Counted from the first letter of the stretch, positions 1 to 7,104 are shown. The stretch is 7,378 bases of DNA from an uncultured Collinsella sp. (GCA_902465015.1 CABQLK010000062.1:1-7378), one strand, 5' to 3'. The notes: a model not told the origin generated them from the sequence alone. A program made the numbers and translations.

Positions 1-18
1 CCGTACGCTTGAACTTGG

Positions 19-50
19 AAGGGGGAGGCCTCGCGGCCTCCCCCTTTTTT
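19..50 (+). terminator. Intrinsic terminator of the gene upstream of the window
   Basis: A 12-bp perfect stem (19-30 pairs with 35-46, core GGGGGAGGCC) closes a TCGC tetraloop and runs straight into six T residues (45-50). This is a textbook rho-independent terminator for forward transcription. The reverse strand lacks a good U-tract after the stem, so it is probably one-directional. It presumably ends an upstream gene whose coding part is outside the window; a TGA at 10-12 could be that gene's stop codon, but too little is visible to say. It separates that transcript from the acpS operon. Confidence 0.93.
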
Positions 51-64
51 GCGTTTACGGGCTC

Positions 65-94
65 TTGTCTCACATAGTAGCTGTGTTTTATAAC
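65..94 (+). promoter_or_regulatory. Candidate sigma70 promoter P1 upstream of acpS
   Basis: TTGTCT (65-70) and TATAAC (89-94) are separated by 18 bp and match the -35 and -10 consensus reasonably well. The site lies after the upstream terminator and before acpS, where an operon promoter is expected. A second candidate sits downstream, and the sequence alone does not show which one is used. Confidence 0.45.
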
Positions 95-100
95 CCTCGT

Positions 101-130
101 TTGTCGCATCTTCTGTGAACGGGCTACAAT
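101..130 (+). promoter_or_regulatory. Candidate sigma70 promoter P2, closest to acpS
   Basis: TTGTCG (101-106) and TACAAT (125-130) are spaced by 18 bp. Transcription would start near 137, leaving a short leader of about 23 nt before the acpS start at 160, enough for the ribosome binding site. No riboswitch-like fold is visible in such a short leader. Of the two candidates this has the better -10 box and position. Confidence 0.55.
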
Positions 131-149
131 AACTTAGTCTGTGCGATAT

Positions 150-157
150 GGAGGTGA
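150..157 (+). promoter_or_regulatory. Strong Shine-Dalgarno site that fixes the acpS start
   Basis: GGAGGTGA at 150-157 is a near-perfect anti-16S match, placed correctly for the ATG at 160. An in-frame ATG at 148 overlaps this site and has no ribosome binding site of its own, so 160 is taken as the start. Confidence 0.85.
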
Positions 158-159
158 AC

Positions 160-699
160 ATGGCTGAAGCTGGTATCGGCGTTGATATCGTCGAGATTTC
201 CCGTATGAAATCAATACTTGAAAAGACGCCGTCGTTTGCTCGGCGTGTGTTTACCGAAGAAGAGCGTGCGTATTGTGATGCATCATCGCGCCCCGCTGCT
301 CACTATGCCAGCCGCTTTGCTTCGCGCGAGGCGGTACTTAAAGCTCTCGGCACGGGTTTTAGTCAAGGCGTTGGTCGCAAGGATGTTTCGGTTACGCGTG
401 ATAAACTCGGCAAACCGAAAGCGCTGCTTTCGGGCCGTGCTCTCGAGATCGCTCAAGAGCTGGGTGTTGTTGAGGTCGCTCTTTCCATTACGCTTACAGG
501 AGACTTAGCCGTTGCGAATGCCATCGCGATTACCGAAGATGCTCGGCCTAAGCCAAAAGAGGAAAAGGTGAGTACCAAGAAACGCGTAGCGCAGACATTT
601 AAAGAGGCTCGCTCTGTTTTAGATGAGCTTGAGCAGCTGCAGAATTCAGCATTGACGGAGCACCTGGGCGATGCTTCGCAAGATACGCTAGGAGCATAG
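160..699 (+). CDS. acpS: Holo-[acyl-carrier-protein] synthase (AcpS) with C-terminal extension
   Basis: This 179-residue protein should transfer 4'-phosphopantetheine from coenzyme A to the conserved serine of apo-ACP, activating it for fatty acid synthesis in the cytoplasm. The N-terminus shows the AcpS signature GIGVDIVEI (residues 5-13) with metal-binding Asp9, and FASREAVLKALG (53-64) supplies Glu57 and Lys61 of the second metal/CoA motif. The final core strand is SITLTGDLAVANAIAI (109-124). Bacterial AcpS is normally about 120-130 residues, so roughly residues 127-179 are extra: a charged, Lys/Glu-rich, probably helical tail of unknown role. The start is the ATG at 160 behind a strong Shine-Dalgarno site. 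It is the first gene of the operon; its stop codon directly abuts the nnr start. Family assignment is secure; any function of the tail is not. Confidence 0.95.
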   Translation: MAEAGIGVDIVEISRMKSILEKTPSFARRVFTEEERAYCDASSRPAAHYASRFASREAVLKALGTGFSQGVGRKDVSVTRDKLGKPKALLSGRALEIAQELGVVEVALSITLTGDLAVANAIAITEDARPKPKEEKVSTKKRVAQTFKEARSVLDELEQLQNSALTEHLGDASQDTLGA

Positions 700-2316
700 A
701 TGAAACCGGTTTTGAGTACCGAAGAAGTCGTTCGTCTCGAGGATATCATCGAACGCGAAGGGACTTCGAAGGCCGAGCTTATGGAGCTAGCGGGTGAGTT
801 TGCCGCCAACGAGGTCTTGAAGCTCAATCCCGATCGGGTTCTCGTTCTGGTCGGTTTTGGTAATAATGGCGGCGACGGTTGGGTTGCCGCCGATATTCTG
901 AGCCATAAGGGTGTGGACGTCGATATCGTTTCTCCGGTTGAGCCGGATGAGATTCCTGCTGCTCTGGCACGTCATGTTGCTCGTCGTACTGCCGGCCGCG
1001 ATGTGCACGTTTGCGTTGGCCCCTCGCGTGACGAACTCGAGGTTTTGATCGATAAGGCCGATGTTGTTGTCGATGCCATTTTTGGTACCGGTTTCCACGG
1101 GAATCTGCGTGCGCCGTTCTCCATCTGGATTCCTACGGTCAATGAATGCGCCGATTGTGTCGTATCCATTGATGTCCCCTCGGGCCTGAATGCCGAGACG
1201 GGCGTTGTTGATGACGACTGCATTCGTGCCGAGCATACGGTGACGATGATTGCGCCCAAGATTGGTCTGTATAGCGCTGATGGTCCTGAGTATGCTGGCG
1301 ATTTGATCTGCGGCAATCTTTACGACCGTCTTGACGAGGTCATCGATGATGTCGAACACGCCGCCGAGATTGTCGAGCCCGGTGACTTAGTCGATTACTT
1401 TGCTCCACTTCCTACGAATATCGATAAGTATTCCCGTGGCTCTGTGCTTATTGTCGCCGGATCTGCGCAATATCCTGGTGCTGCCATTATGGCGGCCAAG
1501 TCTGCAGCTCGCGCGGGTGCTGGTTACGTGGCAGTCGCGGCTCCTGACGCCTGCGCCAATCTTATTCGCATGGCACTTCCTTCGATTCCCGTCTTTGCTA
1601 TTCCGTCTGATTCCCGCGGCTCCTTTGGCGCCGCTGCGCGCATGACGGTGTGCGAGATTGCAAAGAAGTACAGCTGCGTACTGTGCGGTCCCGGTATGAC
1701 GACGTCTGCCGGCGCTATGCAGGTGGTTTCGGGCTTGCTCGAGCTTGATGTACCGCTTATTTTGGATGCCGATGCACTCAACTGCCTTGCTAAGATTGCC
1801 ATTGACGGTATTGATAGTAACCCCGAGATGTATCGTCGCGAGCAGCCGTTGGTTATGACGCCGCACTATCGTGAGCTTTCGCGTCTGGTTGCCGGTGACG
1901 AGGTGAACGACCTTGGTACCGCGATTGCAGCCGCGCAGAAGGTTGTCTGGGCTGCAGGCTCCGACAATCTGGTGGTCATTGCCAAGGGGCCGACGACGGC
2001 TATCTGTGGCGTTGAGCGTGTACTGCTGCCGCTCTCGGGTCCGGCTTCTCTGGCAACTGCCGGTTCGGGTGATGTTCTCGCGGGTATTTTGGCCGGCACG
2101 CTTGCCACCATGCGCGACGAGATGGATCGTTGGGAGTTGCTGTATTCGTACGCCGTCGCACTTCACAGCTACGCCGGTTTTGCCGCGGCGACGGAGTATG
2201 GTGAGAAGAGCGTCATCGCGACCGATCTTATCGACTTGATCGGTCCTGCCATGGAACTGGCGGCAAAGGATGCGCTCGAAGATCTGGGAATCATGGACGA
2301 AGGGTCGGATGACTAA
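700..2316 (+). CDS. nnr: Bifunctional NAD(P)HX epimerase / ADP-dependent NAD(P)HX dehydratase
   Basis: A 538-residue two-domain metabolite repair enzyme. The N-terminal YjeF_N domain (about 1-225) interconverts R and S forms of hydrated NAD(P)H. It shows GFGNNGGDG (52-60), DAIFGTG (125-131) and SIDVPSGLNAETG (156-168). The C-terminal ribokinase-like domain (about 235-525) dehydrates S-NAD(P)HX, in bacteria at the expense of ADP. It shows RGSVLIVAGS (246-255), CGPGM (329-333), DADALN (356-361), TPHYRELSRL (387-396), KGPTT (429-433) and ATAGSGDVLAG (452-462), with the expected catalytic Asp458. Two motifs deviate slightly: TPHYRE instead of the common TPHPGE, and ATAGSGD instead of ATGGSGD. The length fits the E. 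coli YjeF/Nnr fusion. AGGAG at 690-694 serves the ATG at 700, immediately after the acpS stop, and acpS-nnr-alr adjacency is a familiar actinobacterial arrangement. Confidence 0.95.
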   Translation: MKPVLSTEEVVRLEDIIEREGTSKAELMELAGEFAANEVLKLNPDRVLVLVGFGNNGGDGWVAADILSHKGVDVDIVSPVEPDEIPAALARHVARRTAGRDVHVCVGPSRDELEVLIDKADVVVDAIFGTGFHGNLRAPFSIWIPTVNECADCVVSIDVPSGLNAETGVVDDDCIRAEHTVTMIAPKIGLYSADGPEYAGDLICGNLYDRLDEVIDDVEHAAEIVEPGDLVDYFAPLPTNIDKYSRGSVLIVAGSAQYPGAAIMAAKSAARAGAGYVAVAAPDACANLIRMALPSIPVFAIPSDSRGSFGAAARMTVCEIAKKYSCVLCGPGMTTSAGAMQVVSGLLELDVPLILDADALNCLAKIAIDGIDSNPEMYRREQPLVMTPHYRELSRLVAGDEVNDLGTAIAAAQKVVWAAGSDNLVVIAKGPTTAICGVERVLLPLSGPASLATAGSGDVLAGILAGTLATMRDEMDRWELLYSYAVALHSYAGFAAATEYGEKSVIATDLIDLIGPAMELAAKDALEDLGIMDEGSDD

Positions 2317-2318
2317 TC

Positions 2319-3464
2319 ATGAATAAAGCCGATTTGACGCGCTGGTCCTGGGTCGAGATCGACCGCGGGGCGCTCCGTCGCAACACGAGGGCCTATAAGA
2401 ACTTGTTGAATCCACGTCAGCGCCTGTGTTGCGTGGTCAAGGCCGATGCTTATGGTCATGGAGCTGTTGAGTGCGCCAAGATCATGTATTCGGCCGGTGC
2501 CGACATGTTTGCCGCGGCGACGGTTAACGAGGGCGTTGAGCTCCGACAGGGCGGGATTACGAAGCCCATCCTCATCCTAAGCGAGCCGCCTATCGAGGCC
2601 ATTCCGACGTTGCTCGAGTTTGATATCATGCCTTCGGTCTATACGTCTGACTTTGCTCTTGCGTATGGCGAATGTGCCGTCGCGGCGGGCAAAGTGGGCA
2701 AGTATCATCTCGCCATCGAGACGGGCATGAATCGTATCGGCGTTCACTACACGCAGGTGCTCGACTTTGTCCGCGGTATAAATTTCCATCGCGGTATTCA
2801 GTGCGACGGCGTATTTACGCACTTCGCCACGGCCGATGAACCTTCGGGCTGGGACTACAAGCTGCAGTGTCAGCGCTTTACCGAGGCCGTTCAGGCCATT
2901 AAGGATGCGGGTTTTGAGTGCGGTATCGTGCACTGCGCCAACACGCCGTCCTCGATGCTCGACCCCTCGATGCATTTTGATATGATCCGCGCCGGCGTTG
3001 GCTTGTATGGCATGCAGCCGTGCGAGCTGAGCGGCCGCGTGATGCAGCTTGATCCCGTTATGAGCGTCCATGCGCGCGTGACGCGCGTGGCACACCCTGC
3101 GATGGGTGAGGGCGTGGGCTACGGTTTTACCTACCGCGTACCGCGTACGCGCGTTCAGATCTGCACGCTGCCGATCGGTTATGCCGACGGCCTATCGCGT
3201 ACACTTTCCAATCGTATGGATGTGCTGTATCGCGGCGAGCGCGTGCATCAGGTTGGCAATATCTGCATGGACCAGTTTATGGTCGCCATTCAGTCCAACC
3301 CGGCACACGAGATTCCCGAGGCCGAGTATGGTGACGAGATGATTATTGTCGGCCGCGATGGCGATGCCGAGATCACTATGGACGAGATGGCCCGACTGCG
3401 CGGAACGATTAACTACGAGGTCGCCTGCGGCTTTGGCATGCGTCTCGACAAAGTCTACGTGTAG
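2319..3464 (+). CDS. alr: Alanine racemase (PLP-dependent)
   Basis: A 381-residue fold-type III PLP enzyme that interconverts L- and D-alanine, supplying D-Ala for peptidoglycan. The PLP lysine lies in VVKADAYGHG (39-48, Lys41). The second catalytic base is Tyr268 in GVGYGFTY. Arg224 in RAGVGLYG is the expected partner of the pyridine nitrogen, and GNICMDQFMV (313-322) is the usual active-site segment. ETGMNRIG (134-141) contains the substrate-contacting Arg139. The position that is the carbamylated lysine in the Geobacillus enzyme (LKMDTGM) reads LAIETGM here, so that lysine is Ala132. The ATG lies 2 nt after the nnr stop with only a weak, distant AAGGG (2300-2304), which suggests translation by coupling or re-initiation. 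Length and motifs are normal for Alr. Confidence 0.96.
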   Translation: MNKADLTRWSWVEIDRGALRRNTRAYKNLLNPRQRLCCVVKADAYGHGAVECAKIMYSAGADMFAAATVNEGVELRQGGITKPILILSEPPIEAIPTLLEFDIMPSVYTSDFALAYGECAVAAGKVGKYHLAIETGMNRIGVHYTQVLDFVRGINFHRGIQCDGVFTHFATADEPSGWDYKLQCQRFTEAVQAIKDAGFECGIVHCANTPSSMLDPSMHFDMIRAGVGLYGMQPCELSGRVMQLDPVMSVHARVTRVAHPAMGEGVGYGFTYRVPRTRVQICTLPIGYADGLSRTLSNRMDVLYRGERVHQVGNICMDQFMVAIQSNPAHEIPEAEYGDEMIIVGRDGDAEITMDEMARLRGTINYEVACGFGMRLDKVYV

Positions 3465-3472
3465 GAGCCGCT

Positions 3473-4093
3473 ATGGGCGTCATGCACATCCCCGGCTATA
3501 CCCATCAGGCACCACGTGAGGTCGCACTCGAGGAAATTGAGGCCGTTCTGGGCGATTGTCACCTCTGCCAGCTCTACCAGTCGCGTCACAATATCGTGTT
3601 TGGCGTGGGAAACCCCCGCGCTCGTGTGATGTTTATTGGCGAGGCGCCGGGCCGCAATGAGGATTTGCAGGGCGAGCCCTTTGTGGGGGCGGCAGGCGAG
3701 GACCTCAACGGCATTTTGTCGCTGGCGGGGCTCAAACGCGAAGACGTCTACATTGCCAACGTGCTTAAGTGCCGCCCGCCGGGAAACCGCAATCCACGTC
3801 CCGAGGAAGTGCTGGCTTGCTCGCCGTTTTTGCGTGAGCAGATTCGAAGCATCTGGCCCGATATTATCGTGACGCTCGGCAACCCCGCGACGCACTTTGT
3901 GCTTAAGACCGAGATTGGCATTACTAAGCTGCGCGGCAGGTTCCACCAGATGGGGCATTTTGTAGTAATGCCCACGTTCCATCCGGCAGCAGCGCTACGC
4001 AATCCGGCGTGGCAGGAACTGCTGGAGGAAGACTTTAAGATGCTGGGCGACTATCTGGAGCGACATCCCGCACCAGAGGACGCCTCGGAATAA
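3473..4093 (+). CDS. udg: Family 4 uracil-DNA glycosylase (4Fe-4S)
   Basis: A 206-residue DNA repair enzyme predicted to cut uracil from DNA, starting base excision repair after cytosine deamination or dUTP misincorporation. The family 4 signature is clear: GEAPGRNED (56-64) followed by GEPFVGAAG (67-75). The second catalytic motif is TFHPAAALRNP (168-178). Four cysteines in the family pattern, Cys29, Cys32, Cys100 (in LKCRPPGNRNPRPEE) and Cys116, should hold the 4Fe-4S cluster. Asp after GEAPG..E rather than the family 5 pattern supports family 4. Related domains occur at the N-terminus of some phage DNA polymerases, but the length shows a stand-alone enzyme. AGGAG (3463-3467) overlaps the alr stop codon and lies 5 nt before this ATG, implying coupling. 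A later in-frame ATG at 3482 is less well placed. A repair gene among tRNA and cell-wall genes is a notable insertion in this gene order. Confidence 0.93.
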   Translation: MGVMHIPGYTHQAPREVALEEIEAVLGDCHLCQLYQSRHNIVFGVGNPRARVMFIGEAPGRNEDLQGEPFVGAAGEDLNGILSLAGLKREDVYIANVLKCRPPGNRNPRPEEVLACSPFLREQIRSIWPDIIVTLGNPATHFVLKTEIGITKLRGRFHQMGHFVVMPTFHPAAALRNPAWQELLEEDFKMLGDYLERHPAPEDASE

Positions 4094-4105
4094 TAAGGAG
4101 CATAT

Positions 4106-4612
4106 ATGTCCCTGGAGCGCCTGGGGGTAGGTACTTACAAAACGACTTGCGCTGCCGATACGGAGTACTTTGGCGAGCTAATTGCACCGTGCCTTGAGGA
4201 CGGCGATGTGCTCATCCTGACCGGTGGCCTGGGGGTGGGCAAAACTCACTTTACCAAGGGCGTCTCGCGCGGGCTGGGCGATGGGCATATGGTTACGAGC
4301 CCTACGTTTGCGCTCATGGCCGTTCACGATCAAGGCCGTATTCCGCTGTTTCACTTTGATCTATACCGCCTGGAGCATGCCTACGAGCTCGAGGATACGG
4401 GCATTTTCGATGTGCTGGGCTATGAGGGTGCTTGCCTGCTGGAATGGGGCGAACAATTCCAAGACGAGCTGACGGATGAGTATCTTTCGGTGACGCTCAA
4501 GCGTGATGAGGGCGACAGTGATGTGCGAACGATAACGCTCGAGGCGCACGGTGACCGCGCAATGGAGCTTTCCCATTTGATTGATAAGGCTGTACAAGAT
4601 GAGCTTGCATAA
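4106..4612 (+). CDS. tsaE: tRNA t6A biosynthesis ATPase TsaE
   Basis: A 168-residue P-loop ATPase that works with the TsaB-TsaD dimer in making N6-threonylcarbamoyladenosine at position 37 of ANN-decoding tRNAs. It contains the Walker A motif GGLGVGKT (40-47), the TsaE switch segment TSPTFALM (64-71), HFDLYRL (83-89) and LLEWGEQF (111-118). These are all family hallmarks, and the length is typical. AAGGAG at 4095-4100 lies 5 nt before the ATG. The preceding gene ends in two consecutive in-frame TAA codons (4091-4096). The 3' end overlaps the start of the tsaB-rimI-tsaD fusion by 14 nt, placing all three bacterial TsaBDE activities in two coupled genes. Confidence 0.95.
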   Translation: MSLERLGVGTYKTTCAADTEYFGELIAPCLEDGDVLILTGGLGVGKTHFTKGVSRGLGDGHMVTSPTFALMAVHDQGRIPLFHFDLYRLEHAYELEDTGIFDVLGYEGACLLEWGEQFQDELTDEYLSVTLKRDEGDSDVRTITLEAHGDRAMELSHLIDKAVQDELA

Positions 4613-6983
4613 AGACAACGCGCTGGTGGTGGCGCTCGATACTTCGACCGACATGCTTGCCTGCGCGGCAAGCTGGATTGATGGGCAGACGGGCGAGACG
4701 AAGCTCGTGAGTGGCGACCACATGTGTCGCCGTCACGCCAACGTTGAGCTCGTGAATACCGTTGATGGCGTGCTGGCTCAAGTCAGTCTGGATCGCAGCG
4801 ATGTTGGTTGCTATGTGGTCGGCCGCGGCCCGGGGTCCTTTACGGGTGTGCGCATCGGCATCTCCACTGCCAAGGGCCTCGCGCGTGGTGCCAATGTTCC
4901 GCTGCTGGGCGTGTCGACGCTCGACGCTTGCGCTTGGACGGCGTGGAAGGCTGGCGTGCGCGGCAAGCTTGGTATCTTGGCCGATGCTATGCGCGGTGAG
5001 GTATATCCGGCGCTGTATATGCTGGTTGATGAGGGTCCCGAGCGTCAATTTGAGCGCGAACACGTGGTCAAGGCCGCCGTGGCGCTCGATGAGTGGCGCC
5101 AAGCAGCGGACTGGGACCAGGTTCAGCTGACCGGTGACGGTCTCGTGCGCTATGGCAAGCTGCTGGGTGAGGACGAGACCGCCCGCTGCGTGGAGCGCGA
5201 CCTGTGGTGGCCTTCGGGCGAGGGCTTGCTGCTCGCGCACGCTGCGGGTGACGGCGATCCGGCCCGCGTCTTGCCGATTTACACGCGCCTTTCGGATGCC
5301 GAGGAAAACGAGCGCAAGCGTCTTGGTCTTGCCGAGAGTGCGCAGAGCGAAATTACGGGTGTTGCCGATGAGCTCGCCGGTCGTCATCTGCAGTTCCGTC
5401 CCATGGGCGCGGCGGATGCCGAGGGCACGAGCGCGCTGGAGGCTGCCTGCTTTGAAGGTGCCGGACACGAGGCGTGGACGCCGGGCATGTTCCTGTCCGA
5501 ACTGGGCGAGGACGTTGCTGCGCCGCGTAGTTGGTGGGTGGCACACGACGACGGCAAGCTGCTGGGCCTTGCCGGCGGTATGGTCGTGGACGGTGATGTG
5601 CAGATTCTGGATGTCGCCGTCGACCCGGCACGTCGCCGCGAGGGCATTGCCCGCAAGCTGCTGTCGCACGTGAGCTATGATGCCCAGATGCTCGGCTGCA
5701 CCACTGCTTCGCTCGAGGTCGAGGACGGTAACGAGGGGGCGATCGCGCTTTATAACGCTCTGGGCTTTACCGAGGCTGGCCGTCGCCGCGGCTACTACGG
5801 TGTCGGCAAGGATGCCATCGTCATGACGGCGCCGCTGCCCCTGGTGCTTCCGGTCGACAATGCTTCGCCCGAGCCGACGGCGGCAGAGCGGCGCGTATGG
5901 CCGCTGCCTGCGCCTGGGCGCTCCGAGGGGGAGCGTGCCGAAATTGAGCGCCGCCGCCTAGTGCTCGCTATCGAGAGTTCCTGCGACGAGACGGCCGTGG
6001 CGATTATCGATGCGGATGGCAATATGCTGGCCAACCAGGTGTCGACACAGATTGATTTTCATGCCCGCTTTGGCGGCGTGGTGCCCGAGATCGCCTCGCG
6101 CAAACACGTTGAGGTGATTGTGAGTGTCGTGGATGCGGCGCTCGAGGATGCCGCAGCATCGCTTGGTCTTGAGGGTGGAGCCATTGCCCCCAGCGAGCTT
6201 GCCGCCGTGGGCGTGACACAGGGTCCGGGCCTGGTGGGCGCCCTCGTGGTGGGCGTTGCCTTTGCCAAAGGCTTTGCCTACGCTGCCGGTAAGCCGCTCG
6301 TATGCGTCAACCATCTGGAGGGGCACCTGTTTGCCAACTTGCTGGCGCAGCCCGACCTCAAGCCTCCGTTTATCTTTACGCTTGTCTCGGGCGGGCACAC
6401 CATGCTCGTGCACGTAAAGGCATGGGGCGACTACGAGGTGCTCGGTGAGACGCTCGACGACGCCGTGGGCGAGGCCTTCGACAAGGTGGCCAAGGCGTTG
6501 GGCCTGGGCTATCCCGGTGGCCCCATCATTTCCAAGCTGGCCGAGACGGGCAATCCCCGTGCGATCGATTTCCCCCGTGCGCTTAACAGCAGGGGAGACT
6601 ATCGTTTCTCGCTTTCGGGTCTTAAAACGGCCGTGACGCTCTACATCGAGCAGGAGACCAAGGCCGGGCGCACGATTCACCTGCCCGATCTGGCGGCTTC
6701 GTTTGAGGCGGCTGTCTTTGACGTGCAGTACAAGAAGGCCAAAAACGCATTGCGCGCTACCGGATGTAAGGAATACTGCATCGGCGGCGGCGTCTCGGCC
6801 AACCCGCATCTGCGCGAGATGATGATCAAGAAGCTTGGGCGTCAGGGGATTCGCGTAACGGTGCCGCCCTTGTCTGCCTGTACCGATAACGCAGCCATGA
6901 TCGCGGAGGTCGCTCGCCGTAAATTCGACCGAGGTGAAATCTCGCCGTTCGATGTCGACGCCGATCCGAACATGACGCTGTAG
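4599..6983 (+). CDS. tsaB-rimI-tsaD: TsaB-RimI-TsaD three-domain fusion: t6A synthase subunits with N-acetyltransferase
   Basis: A 794-residue single reading frame containing three proteins that are separate in most bacteria. Residues 1-230 are TsaB, the non-catalytic dimerization partner (ALDTST 12-17; GRGPGSFTGVRIG 75-87). About 264-410 is a GNAT domain like RimI, the ribosomal-protein S18 N-terminal alanine acetyltransferase: RRREGIA (345-351) is the acetyl-CoA loop, and LEVEDGNEGAIALYNALGF (372-390) is the RimI-type C-terminal motif. About 453-794 is TsaD, which transfers threonylcarbamoyl from TC-AMP to tRNA A37: AIESSCDETAVAI (457-469), metal ligands His572 and His576 in NHLEGHLFA, LVSGGHTML (595-603), GGGVSANPHLR (729-739) and Asp763 in CTDNAAMIA. 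Linkers are about 231-263 (Glu/Lys-rich) and 411-452 (Pro/Glu-rich). The ATG at 4599 with AAGG 9 nt upstream is preferred over an in-frame TTG at 4581. No frameshift or broken motif is seen, so all three domains look active. Confidence 0.93.
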   Translation: MSLHKDNALVVALDTSTDMLACAASWIDGQTGETKLVSGDHMCRRHANVELVNTVDGVLAQVSLDRSDVGCYVVGRGPGSFTGVRIGISTAKGLARGANVPLLGVSTLDACAWTAWKAGVRGKLGILADAMRGEVYPALYMLVDEGPERQFEREHVVKAAVALDEWRQAADWDQVQLTGDGLVRYGKLLGEDETARCVERDLWWPSGEGLLLAHAAGDGDPARVLPIYTRLSDAEENERKRLGLAESAQSEITGVADELAGRHLQFRPMGAADAEGTSALEAACFEGAGHEAWTPGMFLSELGEDVAAPRSWWVAHDDGKLLGLAGGMVVDGDVQILDVAVDPARRREGIARKLLSHVSYDAQMLGCTTASLEVEDGNEGAIALYNALGFTEAGRRRGYYGVGKDAIVMTAPLPLVLPVDNASPEPTAAERRVWPLPAPGRSEGERAEIERRRLVLAIESSCDETAVAIIDADGNMLANQVSTQIDFHARFGGVVPEIASRKHVEVIVSVVDAALEDAAASLGLEGGAIAPSELAAVGVTQGPGLVGALVVGVAFAKGFAYAAGKPLVCVNHLEGHLFANLLAQPDLKPPFIFTLVSGGHTMLVHVKAWGDYEVLGETLDDAVGEAFDKVAKALGLGYPGGPIISKLAETGNPRAIDFPRALNSRGDYRFSLSGLKTAVTLYIEQETKAGRTIHLPDLAASFEAAVFDVQYKKAKNALRATGCKEYCIGGGVSANPHLREMMIKKLGRQGIRVTVPPLSACTDNAAMIAEVARRKFDRGEISPFDVDADPNMTL

Positions 6984-7028
6984 CTGGTACGGCGCGGTCC
7001 CCGGACGGAGGGGCCGGATATAAGGTTT

Positions 7029-7104
7029 CCTGCTCTACAGTCCTGCGCAAGACGAAGGCCACATTAAGTGGCCTTCTTTGCGTGCGGAACTCGCGATAAA
7101 CCTT
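7029..7104 (-). repeat. Structured repeat, copy A
   Basis: Read on the reverse strand, this segment matches copy B at 7299-7371. A 24-bp block is identical (7081-7104 with 7299-7322). The hairpin loop and its three closing base pairs are identical (CACTTAATGTG), and a block GCAGGACTGT is shared, followed by GAGCAGG. It overlaps the inner edge of the 33-bp inverted repeat. No known family is recognised. Confidence 0.85.
7046..7082 (+). terminator. Hairpin A inside the inverted repeat, possible terminator of the operon
   Basis: A perfect 9-bp stem, GAAGGCCAC (7054-7062) with GTGGCCTTC (7068-7076), closes an ATTAA loop. It is extended by CGCAA/TTGCG (7046-7050 with 7078-7082) across a small internal loop. 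Only three T residues follow the main stem, so it would be a weak intrinsic terminator on its own. Its position 70 nt after the last stop codon fits a transcript end. The same fold recurs in inverted orientation near the window end, which argues for a repeated element rather than a one-off terminator. Confidence 0.55.

Noticed and set aside
1..12. Last codons of an upstream gene ending at TGA 10-12
   Set aside because: Only three codons would be visible, so no gene can be supported, although the terminator right after makes it plausible.
51..147. Riboswitch or T-box in the acpS leader
   Set aside because: The leader from the better promoter is only about 23 nt, and no conserved fold or second terminator is visible.
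148..159. Upstream ATG as acpS start
   Set aside because: It overlaps the strong GGAGGTGA site that serves the ATG at 160; starting there would add four residues not expected in AcpS.
1387..2166. Reverse-strand open frame of 259 codons
   Set aside because: It is antisense to the well-supported dehydratase domain of nnr and has low-complexity Arg-rich content typical of shadow frames.
4581..4598. TTG as start of the TsaB-RimI-TsaD fusion
   Set aside because: Its nearest GGAG is 13 nt upstream and it would deepen the overlap with tsaE to 32 nt; the ATG at 4599 has AAGG at a usable distance.
4497..5669. Long reverse-strand open frame of 390 codons
   Set aside because: It lies antisense to tsaE and the TsaB-RimI part of the fusion, has no recognisable motifs, and is explained by high GC and codon bias of the forward gene.
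5958..6809. Reverse-strand open frame of 283 codons
   Set aside because: It is antisense to the TsaD domain, whose motifs are intact; no ribosome binding site or known domain.
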